From Alkalitalea saponilacus (GTDB lineage: Bacteria > Bacteroidota > Bacteroidia > Bacteroidales > Marinilabiliaceae), in assembly GCF_900168165.1 (NCBI RefSeq), contig NZ_FUYV01000004.1, positions 1 to 49,851 on the forward strand: a DNA stretch of 49,851 nt. The letters run 5' to 3'. The notes beneath the pieces are model-generated. The model did no database searches and had not been told where the DNA came from. It saw nothing but the letters and a program-made list of their open reading frames with translations. The position numbers were made by a program, and so were the translations under genes. The number at the start of each line of letters is the position of its first letter. The stretch's first letter is position 1. Shown here in pieces: positions 1 through 7,672 of the stretch.

Positions 1-228
1 CTTTTGAATCCCTAGATGATTCAGGTTTCCAGTGGCAGATTTTAACCCATTGCTAATATCTCGGACTGATTGACTTTTTGCAAACTGGCAAAATAACATA
101 GAAATCAAATGCGTCCAACTATTATAGCCTTTTTGATGCTTGTCTGTTTCCTTTTCTTTAACAAGAGACTTAAAGGAACTACGGTCTAACTTTGAAATTA
201 TTTGAGCAAATAAATTTATCTTTGACAT
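1..228 (-). CDS. IS4-family transposase, N-terminal part (runs off window)
   Basis: The minus strand reads from an ATG at 228 to the window edge without a stop, giving 76 residues that begin MSKINLFAQIISKLDRSSF and include SWTHLISMLFCQFAKSQSVRDI. This is the pattern of the DUF4372 N-terminal domain of Bacteroidetes IS4-type transposases (small helical DNA-binding domain, then a DDE catalytic domain). Only the N-terminal domain is in view; the DDE catalytic part would lie beyond base 1, so I cannot say whether the element is intact. Transposition in such elements is cut-and-paste. The start is decided by the sequence upstream (229-290), which is hairpin-forming leader and not coding. No target duplication can be assessed from one end. 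Confidence 0.85.
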   Translation of the reverse strand, partial: MSKINLFAQIISKLDRSSFKSLVKEKETDKHQKGYNSWTHLISMLFCQFAKSQSVRDISNGLKSATGNLNHLGIQK

Positions 229-290
229 GTGAGAAGGTTTTTTTGTTGTGCACCTCAAAGATAATTTGAGATACTTAAATTCCTTCTCAC
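229..290 (-). promoter_or_regulatory. Nested hairpin in transposase leader
   Basis: GTGAGAAGG (229-237) and CCTTCTCAC (282-290) are perfect 9-bp inverted arms. Nested inside is CTCAAA-GATAA-TTTGAG (254-270). In minus-strand RNA the inner arm touches the AUG at 228, so a transcript entering from outside would fold the initiation region away. Such shielding from read-through is known for other IS elements (IS10, IS50); here it is inferred from the fold only. Confidence 0.55.
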
Positions 291-464
291 TTTTTTAATC
301 GTTTAGGACGCTATTGATAAAAAAGCTATGATTCCTGCATTTTAATAAAAATTACACCTCATAAACAAATATCTACCCTTCATTTATGCTCAGACTTTAT
401 AATTTAGCAATTTGTAATAATTACTTAACACTATTTTAATACTAAATATTATAATTTTCTTACT

Positions 465-2294
465 ATGAAAAGTCAACTAAGAATGAAGTCAATGCCTGGT
501 TTCATCCCATTATGGATGTTTCTTTTGATGTTTGTTACATTGAAATCTTGTACCCAACCTGTTGAAAAGGATACAGAAATAGTTTACGGTCCGATTGAGA
601 AAACATACCAATTACCTGATGTTTCCGGTACCATTTATTTTGTTTCTCCTAATGGAGATGCAGCTTCGGTAGGATCATCCGCTGATGCGCCGACAACTAT
701 TGAAGAGGTATTTACGCGTGTGGTTTCCGGAGATGCTATAATCTTAAGAGGGGGAACGTATCGCACAGGTGATTTGCTGTTTAATCAGGGAGTCACAATT
801 CAGGCCTATCGTGACGAAAAGCCGGTTTTAAATGGAACTTTAGTTGCTGATTCATGGACGATGGTTAATGATGGACTATGGGTAACCGATTGGGAGTATC
901 TTTTTCCTGCAGGACCGGAAGATTGGTGGAATGAAGAACGTAACATCGAACAAACACCTTTGCATCGGTTTAATAACGATGCAGTCTTTGTAGATGGAGA
1001 CTTTTTACAATCCGCCGGAAGCACAGATGAGGTGGATGAAGGAACTTACTATGTAGATTATGATGAAAACAGGATATATATAGGTACTAACCCCGAAGGC
1101 AGGTTAATTGAGATTACTGCTTTCAGGAAAGCTATTCACCGGGTAATATATCCCGTGCACGGAAAAACTCCTGACGACAGGGGACCAGTGATTCGTGGAA
1201 TCACTTTTACACAGTATCCCGATACCATGGTTCATATTGGTGGTGTAGGACTTGCCATTGATCAACACGGACGAGATGTTGTAGGAACTAAATTCGAAAA
1301 TTGTACATTTTCTAACAATTTCAGAATTGCCATGTTTGCACTTAGCGATAGTTTGGTAATGAGAAATTGTAATGTGTACAACACTAATGCAGAAGGTGTT
1401 TATGTTGTTGCGTCAAATGATGTTCTGCTCGAAAGAAATATCTTTGAAAATAACAACATTGAACAATGGACTGGTTTTTATCCCTCTTCAGTGAAAATAT
1501 TTAACCAGAGCCACAGAGCAGTTGTGAGAGAAAATCTGGTTCGCAATCATGCTCATTCAAATGGAGTTTGGTGGGATGTAGGTAATCTTGATGGTTTTTT
1601 TATCAATAACCATGTAGAGAATGTTGCTCATAGTGGATTCTTTCATGAAATTTCAGATCGTATTACTGTAGCAGGTAACGTATTTGTAAATTGTGATCAA
1701 AGTATTTTTGTGTTGAATGCTGCAAATGCAAAAATTTACAACAATACAATGATTAACAGTAAAGTGAACATCCGTCGCGATAGCAGAGGAGACCAACTTG
1801 GCACTTTTGGGTGGCATGTAACCCTTGGTCCTGGCGTAGAGGAACGCGACAGACACATTTTTGTGAATAACCTGATGATTATGACTGAGGATAATGATTC
1901 GCCAATGGTGATGGCAGGTCAGCCTTCACATATGTGTGACAGACTAACTACACCTCACTTTTCAATATTCAACAACAATGTATTTGTAAGGTATTATGAT
2001 GTTGAAGGGGATAAACCAGCATTGATAGATTGGAGTCCATATTCGAATGAGGAGTGTATGAGGAAGTTTTATACTTCTGCTGAACTTAATGAATTCCTCC
2101 CCCAGTTTTCTTCTGAATGTATCTATATTGACAATTTTGAAGGGGATGTTTTTGTAGATATCAATGATAATTCTTTTAAGTTATCAAATGATTTTGTTGG
2201 ATTAGGTAATCCAACAAAAACACCTGAAGAGGTCTTAACCATGATGGGTGTTAGTGCTGATAAGGAAGCATTTATTGGCGCAGTAGCTCCATAA
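465..2294 (+). CDS. Right-handed parallel beta-helix lipoprotein (DUF1565-like)
   Basis: 609 residues with a lipoprotein signal: a hydrophobic stretch (about residues 13-26) ends in LKSC, so Cys29 would be lipidated. A second Met at residue 7 gives a more usual signal length and may be the true start. Residues about 57-105 (TIYFVSPNGDA, then SGDAIILRGGTYR) match the DUF1565/chondroitinase-B-like opening of right-handed beta-helices. Asn-rich rungs follow over about 260-430 (for example NCTFSNNFRIAMF, NNHVENVAHSGFFHEI). Such proteins bind or cleave polysaccharides at the cell surface (PL6-like lyases are one example), but I see no catalytic motif that assigns a substrate. It is convergent with a GH43 gene, which fits glycan use. 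Monocistronic, with its own terminator. Confidence 0.75.
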   Translation: MKSQLRMKSMPGFIPLWMFLLMFVTLKSCTQPVEKDTEIVYGPIEKTYQLPDVSGTIYFVSPNGDAASVGSSADAPTTIEEVFTRVVSGDAIILRGGTYRTGDLLFNQGVTIQAYRDEKPVLNGTLVADSWTMVNDGLWVTDWEYLFPAGPEDWWNEERNIEQTPLHRFNNDAVFVDGDFLQSAGSTDEVDEGTYYVDYDENRIYIGTNPEGRLIEITAFRKAIHRVIYPVHGKTPDDRGPVIRGITFTQYPDTMVHIGGVGLAIDQHGRDVVGTKFENCTFSNNFRIAMFALSDSLVMRNCNVYNTNAEGVYVVASNDVLLERNIFENNNIEQWTGFYPSSVKIFNQSHRAVVRENLVRNHAHSNGVWWDVGNLDGFFINNHVENVAHSGFFHEISDRITVAGNVFVNCDQSIFVLNAANAKIYNNTMINSKVNIRRDSRGDQLGTFGWHVTLGPGVEERDRHIFVNNLMIMTEDNDSPMVMAGQPSHMCDRLTTPHFSIFNNNVFVRYYDVEGDKPALIDWSPYSNEECMRKFYTSAELNEFLPQFSSECIYIDNFEGDVFVDINDNSFKLSNDFVGLGNPTKTPEEVLTMMGVSADKEAFIGAVAP

Positions 2295-2310
2295 GAGAAT
2301 AGTTCTATAT

Positions 2311-2356
2311 AAAAAATCGCAACTCTTTGCATATGATGCTTAGAGTTGCGATTTTT
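2311..2356 (+). terminator. Rho-independent terminator after the beta-helix gene
   Basis: Perfect 12-bp stem AATCGCAACTCT (2315-2326) with AGAGTTGCGATT (2342-2353), followed by a T run and preceded by an A run, so it could work on both strands. It lies 20 bases after the stop at 2294. Confidence 0.9.
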
Positions 2357-2506
2357 TTTGTGATAAGCTTTATGTATTTTAAAGTTTTCAAGATTGACAA
2401 CGGAAGTGCATTAAGGTTGCATCAGCAATTTGCGACTTCTCTCAAGGTGAAAATTTATTAAACTATTAAGTTGTAAATACTTGTTGCCTCTTTCAGTTAT
2501 TTAAAT

Positions 2507-2545
2507 ACAAAAATTGGAATGGTTAAGATAATAACCATTCCAATT
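2507..2545 (-). terminator. Terminator for the GH43 gene
   Basis: A 14-bp perfect stem, AATTGGAATGGTTA (2512-2525) with TAACCATTCCAATT (2532-2545), loop of six. On the minus strand it is followed by TTTTTG, and it lies about 115 bases past the GH43 stop. Apart from this and the terminator at 2311, I see nothing in the 2295-2658 gap. Confidence 0.8.
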
Positions 2546-2658
2546 CAGTATGTTAAGAATCTCAGAAACTTGTTAGTAATATATGGATAGCAAAAACTGA
2601 AAAAAGTAAAGCTACATAAATATCAAGTTTTCTGAACTGTATTTAAGGGTTAACCAGT

Positions 2659-4407
2659 CTATTCATTTGAGGAGGCATACAGCCCCATCATTGTGCCAAT
2701 AAATCCACCTGCTTTTTCGGTACTCAAATAAGTGGCATCGATTCCGTCTGCCAGTTTTTCCCAAGTGCCATTTGAATTTGCCTCAAAACTAAATTCGCCA
2801 TCCTTCATTGAAGCTCTTAAAAGAATTTCACCATTGTAATGATCTGATATATCTTTTTGAGCCAAAATTACTTTTTCTACTGTGCCGTCAAAATTATCAC
2901 CGGACATATTGCGTACAATGCTTGGGTCTTCCTTTGCGTTTTGAACAACCACATGGGTTTTTCCATCGATTAGAGTAACACCTAAAGTCAAATGATAAGC
3001 TTCATTTTGGAATAGTACAAGCCCTGCCAGTTCCTGTTCATTTTGAGGATTAAATGCGAGTTTGGTTTCGATACTCATGTTATGATGCTGTTGACGACGA
3101 GCTAAAAAAGATGGTTGTTTTAATTCCCTGATATTTACATCTCTAAGTTTAATCGTTATTCCCGGTTTTCCTTCTTCCAGAGTATACCATTTTTCGCGTA
3201 ACGTCCTTAAAAATACCCAATCGAAAGCAAGTTCGCCGCCAATGAAATCTTCAGTCCATGAAAAATTTCCATTCCCCATTACAGGTTTATCACTTGGAAG
3301 TTTATTTTCCAAATTGGGTTTGTCGAGTGTTAGAGGTATCGTTGCATCCATGGGCAGGAATTCGGGCCATTCGTTGTCCCAGTTGAAGGGCAAAAGGAAC
3401 GTTTCACGACCGATATTGTACTCATTATTAACCGTGTAAGGACGGCATCCTAAAAATACTGCATACCAGTCACCCTCACTTGTTTGTACATAATCTGCAT
3501 GACCTACATTGGTAACAGGAAATTCTCTGTCGGCCGGAAGATGGCGTTGCGTTAAGATTGGATTATTGGGATTGGTTTCATATGGCCCCCAAATGTCCTT
3601 GCTGCGGAAAATTACCTGCGAATGGTGGATAGATGTTCCACCTTCAGCAGTTGTTAAGTAGTAATAACCATGTAATTTAAATATGTGGGGTGCTTCAATC
3701 CAAACGGGTTTCTCAGCTAAGTCATGGCCTCCATCACGAATCATCTTGCGAGGACCAACCGTTTTATTGTTTTTCCAGTCAAATTCCTGTATCCAGGTAG
3801 CTTTATGTCCCACATATGTAGATCCTCCTTCAGGATCCTGGTTGTTGGTAATATAGGCTCTGCCATCGTCATCAAAGAATATGGATGGATCAATGTCCGG
3901 CACCTCAGGTAACCAAACCGGATCGCTCCATGGTCCTGCCGGGTCTTTAGCAGTTACATAAAAATTTCCTCCACCTCTTACATAAGTTGTAATCATATAG
4001 AAAGTGTCGTTATGAGGATTGTATGAAATTTGCGGAGCAAAAATACCTGCCGATACGGGTAATGAATCATTGTTAAATTGAGAAGGGCGGTCAAGTACAT
4101 GCCCTAATTGTGTCCAATTCACTAAATCGGTACTGTGAAAGATAGGTACTCCCGGAAAGAACGAGAATGTTGAATTAACTAAATAATAATCATCTCCTTT
4201 CTGGCAAATGGAAGGATCAGGGTAAAAACCCGGAAGAATAGGGTTGTAAAATTGCCCTTCACCAAGAGGATGTTGATCATAATAGGGATCATTTCCTGTA
4301 TATTTCACATATTCGAAATATGCTTCTCCTGGATTCACTTTAATAGTTGAATTTTTGCTACAGGAAAAAAGAAAAATGACACCAATGATAAATAAATAGC
4401 TTTTCAT
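2659..4407 (-). CDS. Glycoside hydrolase family 43 lipoprotein, beta-xylosidase-like
   Basis: 582 residues. The signal MKSYLFIIGVIFLFSCSK gives a lipoprotein with Cys16. The five-bladed beta-propeller spans about residues 50-370 and shows all three GH43 acids: Asp64 in NPILPGFYPDPSI (base), Asp173 in VPDIDPSIFFDDDG (pKa modulator) and Glu238 in WIEAPHIFKLHGYYYL (acid). Residues about 375-582 form a second beta-sandwich of the beta-xylosidase C-terminal type, containing SFLARRQQHH. GH43 enzymes with this layout remove xylose or arabinose from xylan-type side chains; the exact substrate cannot be read. It probably sits on the outer membrane or faces the periplasm. No SusC/SusD pair is nearby, so this is not a full polysaccharide utilisation locus. 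Confidence 0.9.
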   Translation of the reverse strand: MKSYLFIIGVIFLFSCSKNSTIKVNPGEAYFEYVKYTGNDPYYDQHPLGEGQFYNPILPGFYPDPSICQKGDDYYLVNSTFSFFPGVPIFHSTDLVNWTQLGHVLDRPSQFNNDSLPVSAGIFAPQISYNPHNDTFYMITTYVRGGGNFYVTAKDPAGPWSDPVWLPEVPDIDPSIFFDDDGRAYITNNQDPEGGSTYVGHKATWIQEFDWKNNKTVGPRKMIRDGGHDLAEKPVWIEAPHIFKLHGYYYLTTAEGGTSIHHSQVIFRSKDIWGPYETNPNNPILTQRHLPADREFPVTNVGHADYVQTSEGDWYAVFLGCRPYTVNNEYNIGRETFLLPFNWDNEWPEFLPMDATIPLTLDKPNLENKLPSDKPVMGNGNFSWTEDFIGGELAFDWVFLRTLREKWYTLEEGKPGITIKLRDVNIRELKQPSFLARRQQHHNMSIETKLAFNPQNEQELAGLVLFQNEAYHLTLGVTLIDGKTHVVVQNAKEDPSIVRNMSGDNFDGTVEKVILAQKDISDHYNGEILLRASMKDGEFSFEANSNGTWEKLADGIDATYLSTEKAGGFIGTMMGLYASSNE

Positions 4408-4612
4408 AATTGTTTGTTTTCTTGTAAATTGAATAAATAATTCTCAAAGAAAATATAAATCACTTGAATATCATAGAAAAAGATTAATAATAATGAGAAA
4501 TAAGGAACCTGGATTGTAGATTAAAGAATTTTAATACTGTTCATTTCATTTCTTATCATATTACAATGCTTAATCTTAAGGTAGGTTCATTGATCAAGAT
4601 ATATGCATTAGG

Positions 4613-4987
4613 TTACTCATACCTCAAACTTTCCACCGGATTCTTTATTGCAGCCCTCCAGCTTTGCCATCCAACAGCAATCATCATGATGATTGCTGCT
4701 GAAATTCCGCTTATTACAAAATGGCTCCAATGCAATGAAATACGGTCTGAGAAACCCGATAACCAATAATTCATTGAGATGTAACTTGCAATGAATGCAA
4801 TAATCATTGATAAAAGAAGTAATACCAGTGTCTCCTTAAGAAGCATGTTTAAAATTCCGCTCTCAGAGTCTCCGAGAACCTTGCGCATGCCTATTTCTTT
4901 GGTTCTCCTGTTCACCTTTAAAACAGAAAGTGCCAGAAGCCCCATAAAACTGATGATGGAAGCAAGTAGCGCACCTGTTGAGGACAT
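4613..4987 (-). pseudogene. FtsX/MacB permease, C-terminal fragment
   Basis: 124 residues that match only the last domain of the two permeases upstream: a membrane helix, the coupling motif RTKEIGMRKVLG, two more helices and the usual ending NPVESLRYE. A full protein is about 780-800 residues; here the N-terminal helix, the large extracytoplasmic region and the central helices are gone. Reading upstream in frame meets a stop within ten codons. It ends the efflux operon on the same strand as its intact relatives at 5270 and 7673. I read it as the leftover of a third permease after an internal deletion. It could still be translated from the ATG at 4987, but a lone domain is unlikely to work as a permease. 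Confidence 0.75.
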
Positions 4988-4992
4988 TTTAA

Positions 4993-5248
4993 TTACTTTT
5001 TGGCTTTTAGGTAGTTAATTAGATTGTCTAATACCGGGTCGGTTGTTTTTTAATGTTCGCTGGCAATATATGGTATATGGATATCGGGATTTAATATGCC
5101 ATTAAAAGCATTTGTTTCTTCATCAAATTTCATTGTGGATAAAATAATTTGTCTGGATGGCTGAGTATTCTACTTTTTTCAGGATGGTACAAGACCATCC
5201 TGATATTGACCATAAGATTATTCCGATTTTTATTATTGATGTTTTCAT
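4993..5248 (-). pseudogene. Lipoprotein/S41-peptidase-like remnant, deleted and frameshifted
   Basis: An ATG at 5248 opens a 41-codon frame with a lipoprotein-type start (MKTSIIKIGIILWSISGWSC, Cys20), ending in TGA at 5125-5123. A different frame then carries LNPDIHIPYIASEH, a stop, and KTTDPVLDNLINYLKAKK up to TAA at 4995. The PDI-x-IPY ... DPVLD pattern resembles the extreme C-terminus of Bacteroidetes S41 (tail-specific protease) proteins. The simplest reading is a secreted peptidase gene that lost its middle and then gained a frameshift and a nonsense codon. The family call rests on a short tail and is weak; that the region is decayed coding sequence is more certain. It lies 21 bases after the stop of the 776-residue permease and abuts the permease fragment at 4987. 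Confidence 0.4.
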
Positions 5249-5269
5249 AAAGAGTGAGTTAGGGTGTTT

Positions 5270-7600
5270 CTATTCATTTCGTAAAGCATGGATTGGGTTT
5301 TTTCGTGCAGCATTCCAACTTTGTATGCTTACGGTTATTATTGCCAGTAGAATGGTGATAGCCGAAGCAAACAAAAATGTATCAATGCCCGGTGTAATTC
5401 TTTGTGCATAATTTTCAAGCCATCTGCTCATGGCATACCACGAAAGTGGTATGGCAATGATGGATGAAATTAACCCCGCAATTATAAATGGTTTCAGTAG
5501 CCGCAGTATAATAGAATGGGTTTCTTCACCCAATGATTTTCTTATTCCAATTTCTTTAGTTTTTTGCTCAGCCATAAACATAATCAGTCCTGTAAGTCCT
5601 AAAGTGAGAACAATTATGGCAAACAGTGTAAATATAGAGATGAGTTTTTTGAGATTGTTTTCAGGCTCAAGCATTACTCTGTACTCATGCTCCAGAAATG
5701 TGGGTTGAATTGGAAAAGCTGGCTCAATATTTATTGCTTTATCCCTGATATAACTGAGCGTCTCGCTGATGTTTTGTGATGCGATTTTAATGGCAAGAAA
5801 ATTGGCATCCCAATCTCTGGCAGCCGGAAAGATGGCAATTGGTTCAGTAGCAGTTCCAATATTATTAAAGTGAAAATCTTCAACCACTCCAGCAATTTCA
5901 TAACTGTTGTCCCAGTTTGTGATGCTTCTGCCCTGGAAATTGTCCCAGCCAATCATACGTGCAAAAGTCCTGTTGATGACCACAGCATTTTGTTGATTCT
6001 CTCTGAAAAAAGTACCTTCGTTCAGTTCAACTTCAAGTGTTTCTAATAAATCGTGACTTGTGTACCAGTTGAAAACCAATGGCCGGAATTCAATGTTTCT
6101 GTTTTCCCAGTTCCATCCTTCCCCATTGTTTCCTATGGCATTTGGCAAGTTGGATAGCACTGCTGTTGAAAGGATATTCGGATTTCTTGACAGTTCGTTC
6201 TGTAGCGTTGATGCTTGTGATTGAAGTTGGCCGTTTAAGCGCACATATACGATCTGATCTTTTGTAAAACCGAGGTCAAGTTTTTGTAAATGGGATATTT
6301 GGTTGTTAATAACAAACGTAGAACCTAACAAAGCAATTGACATTACAAAGATTGTAATGATTAAGGAGTTCCTCAGGATGCCTCGGTTTTTAATACTTTG
6401 AAAAGAACTTCTGAGGGATTGAACCGGAGAATATCCTGATAAAACAATGGCAGGATAGAGACCGGACAATAATATGGTTATGAAAAGCAGTAATGTAAGT
6501 ATTGACAACGGTGCCCAATGTAGCAATGAGGTCAATTCAATCTCTTTATTTATGAACTGGTTGAATTTTGGCAGACCAATTATAGTAACAACCAATGCCA
6601 TTGAAAAGGCGATTAAACAAACAACAGAAATCTCGGAGTAAACAATTTTTATCAGGTTGCTTTTAACTGCACCAAGGCTTTTTCTGATTCCATTTTCCTT
6701 TACCTGTCTGGCAGATCTTGCTGTGTTCAAATTGATGAAATTCAGAATTGCTGTCAGCAATATCAGAAGGCCAATAAATGAAAATATTCTGATGTTTCTG
6801 ATATTATTCATTTCGTACAGCCAGGTGTTTTTAAATTTGTATGCTCTCAGGAAATTTGTGGAGTCAGGGTACACTTGCTGAATTCGGTTCTTTACAGCTT
6901 CTTCAATAACAGGAAAGCTTTTAGCATCGTTCAGCAAGCCAAAGGTCATAAAAGCATTGTTGTACCAAGTATTAAGAAAACTTTCATTTTCGAAAATGGT
7001 GGTTATCATTTCGAGGGGTATCAATGCCTGAAACTGAATGGATGAATTGTGGGGGATGTCCTTTATAACACCAGCAACAACCAGGTTTTCCATGTTGTTG
7101 AAATTGATGATTTCACCAACAGGGTTTTTATCTCCAAACAGATTTATGGCAGTTGATTCAGTAATTACTATCTGATTTCTTACAGTAGGTTCGCCGGGAC
7201 TGCCATAAATAAATTCAAAGGAAAAAATATCGAAAATGCTGTAATCTGCAAATGCGGTGTAGCGCATTTGCTTTTCACCATTATAGGAGAGCATCCATTC
7301 TGCAAATGCAGGCATCATTCTGGCTGTATTCGTAACCTGAGGATGCTCGTTTTGTAAAGCAGTTGCAACTGCCGGAGGAGCTCCATGAAAGTTAATGGGT
7401 TCATCTCCGCCTTCCATAATTGCATGAACAACAAATATCTCATCAGTATTTTCATGGAAACGGTCATAATTTATTTCATTGGTAACCCAGAAAAAAATGT
7501 ATAGTACACAAATTAGTCCTGTTGCCAATCCTGCAATGCCAAGGTAATTTGGAACCTTGTCCTTTTGCAGCTTTCTGAAGATATAGGTGATGGTATTCAT
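5270..7600 (-). CDS. FtsX/MacB-like ABC transporter permease (second copy)
   Basis: 776 residues, the usual length for Bacteroidetes permeases with a MacB periplasmic core domain plus FtsX domains. One N-terminal helix (about 18-40) is followed by a large extracytoplasmic domain and three central helices (about 275-390) with ENGIRKSLGA. Then come a further helix (about 410-435), a second extracytoplasmic domain and three C-terminal helices containing EQKTKEIGIRKSLGEE, ending NPIHALRNE. The repeated EIGIRK-x-LG segments are the known coupling contacts to the ATPase. It acts in the inner membrane with the ATPase at 10091, the adaptor at 11381 and the TolC protein at 12661, as in MacAB-TolC type mechanotransmission pumps. 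Two different full-length permeases in tandem suggest a heterodimer or two substrate ranges. Confidence 0.9.
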   Translation of the reverse strand: MNTITYIFRKLQKDKVPNYLGIAGLATGLICVLYIFFWVTNEINYDRFHENTDEIFVVHAIMEGGDEPINFHGAPPAVATALQNEHPQVTNTARMMPAFAEWMLSYNGEKQMRYTAFADYSIFDIFSFEFIYGSPGEPTVRNQIVITESTAINLFGDKNPVGEIINFNNMENLVVAGVIKDIPHNSSIQFQALIPLEMITTIFENESFLNTWYNNAFMTFGLLNDAKSFPVIEEAVKNRIQQVYPDSTNFLRAYKFKNTWLYEMNNIRNIRIFSFIGLLILLTAILNFINLNTARSARQVKENGIRKSLGAVKSNLIKIVYSEISVVCLIAFSMALVVTIIGLPKFNQFINKEIELTSLLHWAPLSILTLLLFITILLSGLYPAIVLSGYSPVQSLRSSFQSIKNRGILRNSLIITIFVMSIALLGSTFVINNQISHLQKLDLGFTKDQIVYVRLNGQLQSQASTLQNELSRNPNILSTAVLSNLPNAIGNNGEGWNWENRNIEFRPLVFNWYTSHDLLETLEVELNEGTFFRENQQNAVVINRTFARMIGWDNFQGRSITNWDNSYEIAGVVEDFHFNNIGTATEPIAIFPAARDWDANFLAIKIASQNISETLSYIRDKAINIEPAFPIQPTFLEHEYRVMLEPENNLKKLISIFTLFAIIVLTLGLTGLIMFMAEQKTKEIGIRKSLGEETHSIILRLLKPFIIAGLISSIIAIPLSWYAMSRWLENYAQRITPGIDTFLFASAITILLAIITVSIQSWNAARKNPIHALRNE

Positions 7601-7672
7601 AACTTCATGTTTTAGATGATTTTTTCTGACAAATAATAATTCTCCGTTTATTGATGAGATGTTGATAATTAA

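Noticed and set aside
465-4407. Polysaccharide utilisation locus
   Set aside because: There is no SusC/SusD pair, no hybrid two-component system or ECF sigma factor, and the two genes are convergent with separate terminators.
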